Source: Ampelomyces quisqualis
Lineage: Eukaryota; Ascomycota; Dothideomycetes; Pleosporales; Phaeosphaeriaceae
Assembly (NCBI GenBank): GCA_018398575.1
Contig: JAGTXZ010000011.1
Span: 1,178,001-1,242,000 of the forward strand
Direction: 5' to 3'
DNA length: 64,000 nucleotides
Made by a program: the position numbers and the translations under genes. The notes below the pieces were generated by a model. That model worked only from the letters and a program-made list of their open reading frames with translations, did not search any database and was not told the DNA's origin. This document shows, in pieces, positions 45,412 through 56,474 of this stretch. The first letter of the stretch is position 1. Every line of letters starts with the position of its first letter.

Positions 45412-46096
45412 TCACTTATCAGCTGTCTTGGGCTTCTTCGTGCCGTATTTTGATCTCGATGTGATTCTGCTTGCTACGCCTCCCTGTGAGCTGTTAGTCT
45501 CCTTGTCCGCCTCGGTTGCAGACATGACGTACCAAATCCAGCGCTCCTCGCACTAAATGGTACTTCACACCAGGACAATCCTGCGCTCGTCCACCTCGTA
45601 CCATTACCACTGAATGCTGCTGCACATTGTGACCTGCAACCCCATTAGCTCTTGCCAATTCCCTCCCCGTTGCTCATTCATGTAGCTACGTACCTTCGCC
45701 CGGGATGTACGCCGTAATGACCTTTCCAGTACTCAATCGCACCCTTGCAATCTTTCTCTCTCCCGAATTTGGTTTCTTCGGCTTCGTTGTGCCGACTTTC
45801 AAACACACGCCCTTTAGTTCTGGCCTGTTCTTCAATTGCGGTGATCGCAGTTTTCGCGCGCCTTGTGATATCCTGCCTTGTCGGAGGACTTGGATTAATG
45901 TGCATTTGTTCGCGCGGGATGCGGGCGCCGGACGGAGGGTGAGGGTTTGTGAGGCATTCGGGAACGCTGGTGTTGTTTGCGCCATTCGGAGAGGAATAAA
46001 CTGCGGTAGCACAAATACTGAAGGCCGTATGAGGCGTCGGAGGAGTGTGACTGGCATTGTGGCTGCGCGGTGGTGGAGGTAGGGTTGCTGGTGCAT
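45412..46096 (-). CDS. Mitochondrial small-subunit ribosomal protein uS12m
   Basis: Decoding-centre protein of the mitochondrial ribosome. Exons 46096-45694, 45633-45533 and 45483-45412; introns 45634-45693 and 45484-45532, both GTACGT..CAG. 191 residues from ATG 46096. The N-terminal part is Arg/His/Pro-rich (targeting sequence). The S12 core is clear: NKCTLIQVLRQGRISQGARK, GVCLKVGTTKPKKPNSGERK and, across the splice, GEGHNVQQHSVVMVRGGRAQDCPGVKYHLVRG, including the PNS and RGGR-x-x-D-x-PGV loops at the decoding site. The last exon codes 23 residues and ends SRSKYGTKKPKTADK. In-frame ATGs at 46183 and 46057 are alternatives; a GTACGT just after the 46183 ATG hints at a 5' UTR intron instead. 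Divergent from the WSC gene. Confidence 0.88.
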
Positions 46097-46896
46097 AAAA
46101 GTTGAGATGCGCGCAGTGGTAGATGGATGACTAAGCGGTGCGACTTGACTGCGCTCAACATCAGACGTACCTTCGACCTGCATAACGAAATGTGCAATGT
46201 CAAGATCGTCCTGTTACATGCTTACAGAACTATTCAGACGCACGAGTCTGAATTTCTTATTCCCTCATATGCAAGAACACCAATCATGGTCGTACGGGCG
46301 GTATATCCCACAGGAATTCGACACGACAGGCCGTTCACACCTCCCTTCCACGGCTTCAGTACTTGAATGTTGCATCTGGAATGGATCAGCTGGGTTTCAT
46401 CGAATCTACAGACTTCCTGGCAGACACGGCACGCGTATCTTGGGACGCGGCTCCGGCTTTGTTCAAGTGCCACACCACTTCCAGTCATCAAGCCACTCAC
46501 AGCTCCCATCGCCACAAGGTTCGCATTCAAGGAGTCCAGGTGATGAGTCGTATGATCTCACTGGCGTATTTGAGTGGCTGTGTTTACCCACCATGCTAAT
46601 TCTGGGCCTCTCCTTGCGCACTGCGGGAAGAGCAAGAACCTATCTTGGCACAGGAATGCCCTTCCGCTTCATTCATATACTGTGAACGCGCCCCACGAAA
46701 CCATGTCTTCACCCAGCCGACATTCGTTATCTGATCATTAAAAATCCCCTGCACGTTTACTCTGTTCCCCCCCCCCAAAAAAAATCGCGATCGTTTGTTC
46801 TTTCTGCCCTCCCCCATTTCTACTGCTTTTTCACCCCCACTAACCCTCTAACCCCCCCCCCTTGAGTTCTAGCGACCTCAGACGCGTTTCGAAACT

Positions 46897-47499
46897 ATGA
46901 AGGCCATCGGCTACTTGTTAGCTGGGGCAGCGGCCCTGCTGCCTAGCCTCGTGTCCGCCGTTGCGGATCCCGCCCCCGATTCGAGCTTGCCCAACGGATG
47001 GAGATACAAAGGATGTTACTCGTATGTCTTTCACTATCATACCTCGACTGAAGATACTCATGTATGAATAGGGATATCTGGTGGAATCCAAGTGGCGGCC
47101 AAACCTCTCCAGTCAATGGTGTTTCCGCCTACCCGCGTACATTGAACGGATACTTCACCCGTCAGAATGGCAATGGTGGTGCCAGTTGTATCAACCTCTG
47201 TCGGGGGTTGAATAGGGGTTATACCTTCGCTGGTACCAACGACAATCAGTGTTGTATGCTATTGCTCGTCGCACTTTTAAACCAGGATAGTTTGCTGACT
47301 AAGCTCAGGGTGCGACACTGCTATTGCAGTCAACGGTACCAGAGCTGCCGCTCCTTCGTATGGTATCCAGGACGCCAATAACAACCTTTGTTCATTCGGT
47401 TGTCGAGTTTCGGCAAATACCCCTAGTACTACGGAAGCCTGTGGTGGGCCTGGCACCAGCGATGCCAATACCCAACGCTTGTCGCTGTACGAATTCGTG
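46897..47499 (+). CDS. Secreted WSC-domain protein (3' end unresolved)
   Basis: Small secreted protein. The signal peptide is clear: MKAIGYLLAGAAALLPSLVSA. Exons 46897-47021, 47072-47253 and 47309-47499; introns 47022-47071 (GTATGT..TAG) and 47254-47308 (GTATGC..CAG). The WSC carbohydrate-binding domain starts at GWRYKGCYSD and contains the expected Cys pattern: CINLCRGLNRGYTFAGTNDNQCWCDTA, then CSFGCR and ACGG, ending SLYEFV, the usual final strand. GTAAGT follows at 47500, so another exon is likely; one fitting choice is 47649-47669 (KGKGSG then stop), but read-through and other acceptors are possible. No transmembrane or GPI region is seen. It is probably a glycan-binding protein at the cell wall or outside the cell. 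Confidence 0.75.
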
Positions 47500-47669
47500 G
47501 TAAGTGGATTTCGCAATAATGCCTGTGTGCTCAAGCTCGAGCTATTGTTCCTCTTTTTCCTTGGTGTGTCCGGATCAGCTCAAATCAACGATACGCGAAC
47601 GGATTCGAACGACGAATACGAATTTTTTGGACGAGAGGTGGGCTACAGAAAGGGAAGGGCTCAGGGTAG

Positions 47670-49385
47670 TGGAGTCTTTGGGAAGGGTTTATACGCTGAG
47701 AGCCGTAAGAGCTTGGACCCAGTGGAGGAGACAGATTGTGTATTTGAGCATTACTGCTGTATGGAAGCAGTGGGCAAAAAGCTTTATAGATGGTCAGTTG
47801 GTGTCCAAAGTACGATCAAGACATCGAATCTATACGCAAACAGCTACCCGTCCACATCAACATACTTCGAGTGTCACTAAAAACTAACCCTACTCATTCC
47901 TCCATTATCTACCTACTGCCCACTATCAGACTCAAGCCTCCCCTCCTCGACCTTTTCACGTCCCCTTGTCCGTCTTCCATCTCGTGTAACACTCCAGCGC
48001 CAACCCCAGCGCCAACTCCATCGCCTCATTTGCTAATCTGCATACCTCACCCTCAAGTTACCATTCACATGTTTCTCATCCATATTGGGCAGACTCCGTA
48101 CACCACGTTGCAGAAGTTCTTGCTTGCGACCGGATGAATCGAAACCCATTCTCTACCCCTTCTCAGACGACTTCTCAGCTCCTTTGCCAGGTACTGGCAT
48201 CTCCATATTGCAAAAAAATATGATATAAGTGGGGACCAGGAGTTGGCGACCCTTCAAAACAATGCATGGATAAAAAAAGCTGCAAGTTTACTCATTTATG
48301 GGGAACACTGCATGATTGTCCGAGTCTTTACATGCCGCTGAACGAGCCGTCCGGGTAGAAAACGCACAAAAGGGCCGGCTCAAGCCCGGTAACCTGATTG
48401 CTGCAATCCAATGTCTAGGGTGTGCTCATAAGAGTTGGGAAAGATGAGAAGACCTGTCGAATGAGTCGTTCTATTGCACCGCAAGATTTCGTCCGCGAAC
48501 CTAGTTCTCGCTGCAAGACACTAGAAGACTAGGGGTCTGGACATCTACCTAATCATGCACCATCAATACTGCGGATCCGCTTGGAATAATGTAGCATTGG
48601 TCTTTTCTGAACTAGTCCTTATACCTGGATCTAGCTAGCTGAACGAAAGACGGAGTATCTGACCTCCATTGTTGCTAGGTAGGCCAGCGGTAAATAACAA
48701 TGATATTCATTAAGTGAACTTGAAGTCTTGAACTTTATCAAATCAGGTAGAGGAAACGATGTTGCAAGGGGGCTTAGCTCTACCTAAAATACTGTAATAT
48801 AGACTTGCTACGTACTTCAAGGTATTTTGTAGACAGAGTTTATGTCGTTTCTAAGACAAGTGTTGTCGTAGCTGTGTAGGACGCTCTTTAGAATAGAGAT
48901 ATGGCACGAAAGAATAACAAACCTAATTCTCATCGCATTGCTGCTGACACTTTAGCAAGAGTGACAGTTGGTGCATTGATAAATCAAGTAGCACAGAGCT
49001 TTCTGGGTTTATTGCATGTATGTTCTAGCAGCTACCAAAATATCAGATAATTCGGTATCTAAGACTAGAAACTGCGATTGCATGTGGCTGTAGTGGTGGA
49101 TACTGTCGAGTTCACATACACGCAACACGGGGACCATAAAGACTAGAAAAAAGTACTATCATGATTATCTGAGCGAGAAAGTGTCGACAACTTGAAGTCA
49201 AGATGCACTCTTCATCCACACCACAATCCAACAGGATGTAGCGTTCACACCCGCCAGGTGTTTGGTATCCATCTTAGGATCAATCCAGACCCGAAAAGAA
49301 AATCTCCAAAAAAAGTACCATGACAGCTCTCATTTGCGCGCTTCATTCTCCCCCGCCAACCGACCAGACCCCCCTCTTCCCACAT
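47670..49385. other. Gene-poor intergenic region, 1.7 kb
   Basis: Moderately AT-rich from 48.2 kb on. Near-matches to the TACGGAGTA motif at 48093 and 48649. No gene, hairpin element or tRNA recognised. Confidence 0.5.
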
Positions 49386-49926
49386 CTATCCCAAAATCGC
49401 AGCCGCCTTGTAGATCTGATAAAACGCCAACCCACTCCCCAAAACCCATAATCCACTCCTGATAAAACTCGTGGCATGATCCGCAATCTGCACGTACGCA
49501 ACGTTATACGCCGCTCGGACCGCAAACCACGCGCCCACAAACGTCGATAAACCCGTTACATCAGGCTCGCGGCCCAGCCCCGTAGCCGCCGTGCGCTCCG
49601 CCAGGATACTAGCTAGCACAGCGACGGCGAAGAGCGGCATTTGCTCAATGTTGTTGACTTGCGCGGATTCAGCGCGCTGGTACTTTTTAAAGCTGTGTTG
49701 GACGCGTGAGCCACGGAGAATGGTGGGGGCTTGGGGGGTGTAAGTAGTGAGGGACGTACACTGCATCAGGGACTTTTCCTTTCGCGGACTCGGCGGTGGC
49801 GCGGGGGTTCGCATTGTTAGGCTTGTAGCCTGCGCTGGCGAGGACGAATTGTGCATAGGCGTGAGGCAGGATGCTGAAGATATAGTATGCCGGGATAGCT
49901 AGGAGGGGGTAGTTGAGTGAAGACAT
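49386..49926 (-). CDS. MAPEG-family membrane protein
   Basis: Member of the membrane-associated eicosanoid/glutathione metabolism superfamily, small four-helix membrane enzymes, often glutathione transferases. Exons 49926-49760 and 49692-49386, intron 49693-49759 (GTACGT..CAG); 157 residues. Helix 1 is near LLAIPAYYIFSILPHAYAQFVL. The family signature is rebuilt after the splice: KKYQRAESAQVNNIEQMPLFAVAVLASILA, with the Arg-Ala-x-x-Ala-x-x-Asn-x-x-Glu pattern that binds glutathione in the family. Two further hydrophobic segments lie near STFVGAWFAVRAAYNVAYV and LWVLGSGLAFYQIYKAAAIL. The substrate cannot be told. The same-strand gene downstream (50632-52274) is 705 bp upstream of its start, so the two are not cotranscribed. 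Confidence 0.85.
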
Positions 49927-50631
49927 GTTGAGTATCGTGTTTCTTGGAGATGCTGTAAGGTGTGTTATTCTTTGTATAGGAATGCCCTGCCAGTTGAATT
50001 GTGAGCAAAGATCAGTGTGGGATCGTCGAACATATATACAGCATGCATAATAATGACGTCACATCACGTCGGAGTCAATCTCTTTGCAGAACCCAATAGA
50101 ACTCTATATTCGTGAGCAAAGTTGTAGGGGAAGACCACGTTATTGCAGGAAGGCGAAATACCGACGAAAAGGCCGAGGAAGAACATTATGCTACAAAGCT
50201 TGTATACCTCAACATGACTAGTCATACAACATCTCATCTTAAAGCTCTTAGTGTGCTACAGGTCCTCCCATTATGCGCGTTTTAATCTGAAATCTTGACG
50301 TTGAGTTATAAAGCTCTGAAGTTTGCTCGGCGTTTCATCGTTATTTCCGACATGCAGTAGCTAACCTGCGGGGTATGGAGACGCCCATGTCCATGACTTG
50401 GTCAGCAATTACTTGGGGAGCTCCACGCCAGAACCGGAGTTAAGTTGGCAGCATGTATCTTGCTACGCATACTGCGTTCGGGCATTAAAAGGAGAACACG
50501 AACAGCATCATGATTGATCGAAAACATGGTGGACCTAAATCAACAATTCATGTTTCTATAATTTCTACTACAACTCCCTTGGACGTAAACACACGCATCA
50601 AAGTCGAGAAGCAACTCCCTATACTTATTCT
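49927..50631. other. Intergenic region, 705 bp
   Basis: Promoter of the MAPEG gene and 3' UTR of the SNG1-like gene. No other signal. Confidence 0.5.
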
Positions 50632-52274
50632 CTAGTTCATCGGCCAATACTCATGCACCTCCCTCTGCGTCTTCCACCTCTGAAACCAACAACACACCGG
50701 AAACAACCCCGTGTTCACCGCCCCCCACGCAATCAAGATCCCGAAATCCAGCCCGATCCTCGAATGCAGATCAAACAGTATCTGCCTACTTCCCTCAACA
50801 ATCGAATGCAACGGCCACGCGTATCCCCAGCGGTAAAAACCCGGCGCGATTTCAATGTCGTAAAAGGATGTGGACACGTTTGTGATTACCCAGAAGATGA
50901 GGAAGAGTCCCATCCACGGCTGGCCGACCACCATGGCCATGTTTTCGCACGCGAGGCCGAGCGCGATCATGCCGAAGAAATTCAGCATCCAATAAACGGG
51001 GAAGGTGCCGTGGCCGTAGGCGATCGGGTTGCCTTGAGAAGATGTCAGTCGTATTGCAGGGAAAGTAGAGCGCGGGAAATTTTGGCTACGTACCGTATTC
51101 CATCATGGTGACTTGAGTCTCCGACGTGACAGGATTCGAGGTGGTGAAGTTGAGCTGAAAAGCCATTGATACGAAACTGTATGCAAGTGACAAGAACAGA
51201 TAAGCGGTGATGGTAGCTGCCCATCTCCAGGCGATGAGCTGTGGGAATTTGAGAGGTGGGTGGCCTTTGGGCGATAGGTATTGCATGTGAATCGGCATGT
51301 AGAAAGAAAAGCTGAAAAAGGAGATGATGATGAGGTCTGTCAATTAAGTTAGCTGTACATCCACAGACCTTCACTAGATTCATAGGTCTTGGAAAAGAAC
51401 AAGGAAACTTACAAATCAATCCAATCGACACCGCCGGAATGCTCGTGTACGGAAAGAAAGGCCTAAGATTGAATTCCGAAAAACCAATCGCTGGATTCAC
51501 CGCCTGCGGAACAGCCTGGATATTTGCCAATGCAGCTGAATCGCTCGCGTTTTGCAGTACCATTTGCGCCCACGTCTTGCCGACTTGACTTTGCGCCTGC
51601 GTCATGAAAGCGCTGATGATAGGAAACATGAAACTTTGCCAGTTCGTATTGTCTCTCGCCTCTTGGTATACCAACTGGCACGCACCAAGGGGGTCGTAGC
51701 TCGTGTTACCCGTAGCGATGGCTTGGTATAGCATTGCTGTAGCATTGGGGTTGATGACGATGGCAGCCCACGCGTCCCAGTTGTATATCGCTTGTCGAAC
51801 CTCCAGGACGTCGTTGTTGAATTCAGATCCAGGTCTAACGCTCCATCCGAGAGTTGGCATGCCGCTGCTCAATTGCTTCTCAACTAGTTGCGCGATTGTC
51901 TGCCCGACGAAGGGCTGGTTTCCCGTGTTACCGAATGGCGCGGCACCGTCCATGTCGACTACATATACTAACAGATGATGCAGCCGATTCTGGACATTGA
52001 AGAACACGCCCCAATATAGTGACAGAACAGCGAGGATAAAAGCCATCAAAAAGGCCGTCGTGACGATCCATTTTGCAAACGCGCGATTTCGCACTTTTCG
52101 AAGTTCAGGATGCCAGAATCCTACAGGTGTGTTGTGCGTTTCCTGATCGGGCTGTATGATTGTATTCCCATGTTCCGAATCATTCGGTCTGATCTTAACT
52201 TTGTCTGCTGGCCCATCTGGATGGACTTCGCTTTTGTTGTAGAAGGGGCGACGAAGCCACTGAGGGAGCTTCAT
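50632..52274 (-). CDS. SNG1-like multi-pass membrane protein (DUF3533)
   Basis: Related to yeast Sng1, which affects resistance to nitrosoguanidine and membrane lipid asymmetry. Exons 52274-51413, 51336-51094 and 51032-50632; introns 51337-51412 (GTAAGT) and 51033-51093 (GTACGT, AAG acceptor). 501 residues. The N-terminal cytosolic part (1-65) is hydrophilic; the first helix is near KWIVTTAFLMAFILAVLSLYWGVFF. A large extracytosolic domain follows (about 95-270; PFVGQTIAQLVEKQL, GWSVRPGSEF, NAIYNWDAWAAIVINPNAT-like stretch). Then a cluster of helices ends the protein: LIIISFFSFSFYMPIHMQY, ATITAYLFLSLAYSFVSMAF, MLNFFGMIALGLACENMAMVV and LFLIFWVITNVSTSF. The final block FYRWGYAWPLHSIVEGSRQILFDLH is typical of the family. 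Transport substrate unknown. Confidence 0.85.
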
Positions 52275-53265
52275 GAGGAAAGATCAAAAGAGGGAACCAC
52301 TGTTGAATATGGAAACGGCCGAAGATACGAAATAAAGATTCTCTGGGCGATGCATCGCGCATATGCTTGATTTTCTTGACCCTTCGATGCTTTGTCTAGA
52401 GCCATCGCATATGACGTAGTGCGATTCCAGATCTAAGCGTCATAGTATTACGGACACATGGTCTGGCATTTAGAGCCGCGAGTCTTGATCAATTGGTACA
52501 CCCTGCGATAGTTTAACTCAAGTCCGCTAGCACATCCGTGGCCGTCCGGGACCGCATCTGGGATTGGAAAAGCTGCGTACAAGCGTTTTTTGTAACATTG
52601 GAGGGATCATATGCAAGAGTCTGATCTTAGTAGTCTCATCATGTTTTAACTAATGCAACTCCCCTACTATGGTACAAGGCAAAAGTATTGTACCGGTAGG
52701 GGTGGTGTGGGGTCCGGAAATTGGTATCTCGGCCTAACGCAGATCAGATAGAAGCTGTATTTTATTTATCACTAGACCTGAAGGAGTGTAGCGTAGCGGC
52801 TAGGGAATGCTAAAAATATCGCATTCAATACAAATTAGTATGGGATAGCATGTAAGATTCATTCTATCTAGATTTTGCAGCTCCGGAGCAGGGGACCCCT
52901 ACCGGTACAATACTTTTGCCTTGTACCATAGTAGTGACAGAGCAGAATTCACGTGATCAAGTATATCAAGCTTGATGCTTCTCCCGTGACAGCCTTCCAC
53001 TCGCAGATGAGCTGATCGTTACCCTCATCCATCATACACCTTGGGAGGCTTCATCCCTTCTATCGACAAACTCCCATATCGCAACCTGCCGTGTTGGCTC
53101 CCTGTGTAGAACGAGTTCATGCACCGCGCGCGAAAAAAGCGAACATACCAACGACGCCATGCTAATAGTACGAAAGCAAAAAATGTCCATCCAGGGAAGC
53201 GGGTTCGAAAAAAAGAAAAGGGTGTTATCCGTAAGGAAAACCGTACGAGTCAACAAGCGGCGTAA
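52275..53265. other. Intergenic region with one MITE
   Basis: Promoter of the SNG1-like gene, the transposable element at 52667-52931, and the 3' flank of the DUF2293 gene. Confidence 0.7.
52667..52931. mobile_element. MITE, Tc1/mariner-type, 265 bp
   Basis: Perfect 37-bp terminal inverted repeats at 52667-52703 and 52895-52931, starting CTATGGTACAAGGC and containing GTACCGGTAGGGG. Both ends are flanked by TA (52665-52666 and 52932-52933), the target-site duplication of Tc1/mariner elements. The flanking CTA/TAG symmetry means a slightly longer repeat can be drawn, but the TA reading is the simplest. The internal 190 bp are AT-rich without an open frame, so the element is non-autonomous. Perfect TIR identity suggests recent insertion and no visible RIP damage in the ends. 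Confidence 0.9.
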
Positions 53266-55595
53266 TCAACGCACGCTTGGACTATCATAATGCAATGCAC
53301 TCCTTATGTGTCGACCACGGTCCCGCTCGATAGAATGCGGATGTTGTTCGTTTCGAACTGGTATATAGTCACGAGCCAGTGGAGCACGCCTCTCGTACAA
53401 GTTACTGCCAGGCATGTAACCACGAGGCGGTCCCCCAGGAAGTGCCGCATGGTGTGCGCCTCTTCCTCCGCGCACTGGCGAGTGATGGGAGACAGTGGAA
53501 ACAAGTGCAGGTTCCCTCGAACCTAGAACCTCGCGGGGATAATTTGATGCAGAATTCCCGCTAACCCCAGGAGCAGGAGGTCGATACGGACTAGATGTTA
53601 GGTCAACGAAATCTCGTGGATGCTGGCCTCTAGACTGAGTTCGCAGTGACTGCGTGAAACCGTCACGAGCCGCCAGATCTTCTTCGTAATACACAGGTCT
53701 GATTCGCTTGGGGCCTTCATTACGCTCGTCTCTTGCATCTGGATAAGAAGGGAAAGACTTGCGCTTTGGTGCTAGTGATGCAACGTAGCCTCTAGTCATT
53801 GGCCGATGATCATCATTTGGATGTTCGCCGGGCATTTGACGTCGGGACGAAGCAAGGGAAACAGTCTCAGGCTCGACAGATGGAAGTACAACATCCTGTT
53901 CTGAAGGGCGCCGAGATTGAACTGGTGGTCGACTCAAAGGACTCACGCCAGGTGGAGCTTGTACATAGCTGTCCTTTGTGTAGCGAGGCTGAGGATGAGT
54001 CTGCGAGTGATGCTGACGATTCTGTCTGGGAGGAGCATAATGCTCCGTGATAGGCTCAAGCTGCGAAGGTCAGTTTCAGACAAGGAGGTGAGGGGGAATA
54101 CCTTGATGTCGTGCTTGAGCGGCTCGACCTCCTCTAAACTCACATGATACATTTGCCCGTCAATTTCCTGCATAATGGGCATTGGGCCTCGTGCAGGTCT
54201 CGCTCGTCTGTACAGGTCAGTCGTTAATTCATGGATGAGCTTGAGGTGTGCTCACGGGTCGAGCAGCCGACTATGTGTCATGCTCGAAGATCCGTCTATC
54301 GCAAGCGGACGAGCATCGGATGTTATTACATGTTGTGGGGCATGCCTAGGTATGGGTTGTGATGCAGACGGTCTATGTGAAGGTGCTCGTGGACGAACAT
54401 CATGCGGTGGAGGATATCGTTGGACCACGATAGTTCTCCTCGGCAAAGTCCTCATGGTATGAAGGTCCATACGGGGATAGTTGGCGTATGTTTCGGGCTG
54501 GAGATCCCGTGCAGTCGCACGACTTGACACAATCTCCATGCTCTGTTCACGTTCATCAGGCGTAGACAAAGAGCCCTCATCACTTGACTCGTCATCGTCA
54601 TCATCCAGAACAATGACCTCTCGGAATGTGTCCTCGATCTCATTGCTCTGTTCGCCGGCTTCATCTCGCCACTCTTTGAGCTTTGCCAGGGAGACGTGTT
54701 CGACGTTCTGCCTGGCTTGCATCCAAGAACCAGTTTTGAGCATTTTGTCATAGTCTGTATAAACGTGGCGAATATGAGCGACGACGGCGAGTTGTACGCG
54801 ACGAGCCAAGGATAGTTCTTTTGCATTGCCTACCCGGTTTGTGCCCTAGGTTGTGTAAGCAGTGCTTCGTCGTTGCAATGTCCCAAGAATACCTCTTCGA
54901 AAGCATGATTGACAATTGAATCGAGATCAGCTTCGGGAATTTTAGGGAACATTTCGCGAACAGCTCCCCTGGTGTGCTCTTTGGACTCTTTTTCAGTAGT
55001 CGGGCCTCCGTGGAGGAGCTGCCGCGAAGAGTAGTCCTCGACTCCTTGCGCAATCCAATTCGTCCTTTCGCGCGATTTGTCCTTGCGGAGACCATGTTCT
55101 TCATCGTAGACGTAACCGAACTTGCTGCAGGCTAGCGTTACGATCTCGATGGGGAAATGGTGTCCAACGCGGTGGACATGATGCGAAAGCTTTTCGGGAT
55201 CGGCGTGCATCTTGTTCTTGGGCTTTGCCTATCGGGGTGTCAGTGGCATTCCTTGGGCAGCGATGTAGTGGCGCGGACCGAAACAATATGCACGTCGAGG
55301 TTGCGCTGCCGGCATTGCTCTTTGCACCATTCTGTGACCTCCGGGTGGCCGGCTGGGATGAAACCAAACCCCTTTGGCGCATTGGAGGCGTATGTCAGCT
55401 GAATGGAGGTCAGTAGGGACGCCGTACAACGTGATGCGGGCGACGGACGATGGAGTGGAGCTTTTTCTTCTCTTGCGTGACGGCTTCCAGCACGATCTTG
55501 TAGGGCTTCTTCTTCTTCACTACGGCTCTGGGTTGGTCCAATGCGATGCTGCGATGCGCCGCATGCTGCGGGCGCGCATGATGTACTCGTGTCAT
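53266..55595 (-). CDS. DUF2293-domain protein
   Basis: Six exons on the minus strand: 55595-55449, 55398-55279, 55228-54893, 54845-54256, 54207-54102 and 54060-53266. Introns are very short (41-51 nt). 697 residues. The first donor is uncertain: GTCCGT at 55448 (50-nt intron) or GTACGG at 55427, which would leave only 29 nt. Conserved-looking blocks: a Lys-rich start (KKKKPYKIVLEAVTQEKKK), then APKGFGFIPAGHPEVTEWCKEQCR, and the DUF2293 core FPKIPEADLDSIVNHAFEE joined across intron 54846-54892 to GTNRVGNAKELSLARRVQLAVVAHIRHVYTDYDKML. That junction restores a continuous motif, which supports it strongly. The C-terminal half is Pro/Arg/His/Ser-rich and disordered. Function unknown. It is head-to-head with the DUF1763 gene, 294 bp apart. 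Confidence 0.8.
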
Positions 55596-55889
55596 GGCCT
55601 GGGTCTCATCAATCCCAGGTTGAGCTGTGGTTGCTATGCGATTAGCGGGTTAGTAGAGACGGAGTGCTTCTACGAATAGATCGAAAAGAGGTCGCAATGC
55701 CTATGGAGTGCCTACAGGCCCCTGTTGCCGTTGAACGAGCAGGCGGGGTGATGACGATGTGAGTAGACACGGAGAGCGGCCGGTGAAGTGATGGATGGCT
55801 GTTACCGGTAGCCCCGGCGCCGATTCTCCGCAGGTCCAATCAAGACATGGGCGCGTGGGCGCCTCCGCCATTCACGATTATCTGCGACA

Positions 55890-56345
55890 ATGGCCAGCGA
55901 CAGCGTCATTCACGCCTATAGGCACCTGTATCGCCAAGGACTGAGGGCTGTGCAGTTCTCGAAGCCCGCGCGCTACACACTACGCGACCGCCTGCGTCTG
56001 GCTTTCCGCAAGGGCTCTGCCCGCGACTTGGAGCCGCAGAGAGTCGCAAACACGCTTGAATTTCTGCAATATGCGACCAAAGAAAATGGGATCGAGCACA
56101 GGATCGTCAAGAATCTTCTCTTCGTTTGGTGGTCCCAGAAAAATGGTGGCCGAGGCAAGTCCAAGGCTAGGATACCGTGTGTGCCTTCAGTCGCCAAGAG
56201 CCGTTCTTTACTGATCAGTCGCAGCACTCGCGAAGAGATCGAGATAAAGACTACCGCCTACGATACATTCAACCACAATATCCGCATGCTGAACGAAAGC
56301 ATGGACATGTGTCTTCCCTCCATGACCGTCCGCGACCCCAACTGA
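55890..56345 (+). CDS. DUF1763 LYR-like small protein
   Basis: 151 residues from ATG 55890 (ACAATGGCC), no intron in my model. The N-terminal block (AYRHLYRQGLRAVQFSKPARYTLRD) has an LYR tripeptide within a basic helix and matches the fungal DUF1763 family as I remember it. LYR-type proteins usually work in mitochondria in Fe-S transfer or complex assembly; that is an inference here. The middle (about 88-115, KNGGRGKSKARIPCVPS) has less family character and contains a GCAAGT donor-like sequence and a CTGATCAG acceptor-like end, but splicing would break the frame before the plausible last helix (YDTFNHNIRMLNESMDMCL). Either the coding stretch is real or the true splice is more complex. Confidence 0.65.
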   Translation: MASDSVIHAYRHLYRQGLRAVQFSKPARYTLRDRLRLAFRKGSARDLEPQRVANTLEFLQYATKENGIEHRIVKNLLFVWWSQKNGGRGKSKARIPCVPSVAKSRSLLISRSTREEIEIKTTAYDTFNHNIRMLNESMDMCLPSMTVRDPN

Positions 56346-56474
56346 GGCCTTCTCATGTCGACACCGATGCTGAACGCCGTTCGCTATGTATGCAATGATG
56401 GACGTGCCAGAGAGCTTCTTCTGATACCAGGCCTTTTCCTGCCCAGGTAGTGTCAGAGGAACAGTAGGCAGGGT

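Noticed and set aside
56155..56218. Possible GC-AG intron in the DUF1763 gene
   Set aside because: 64 nt is not frame-neutral and leads to an early stop before the plausible last helix.
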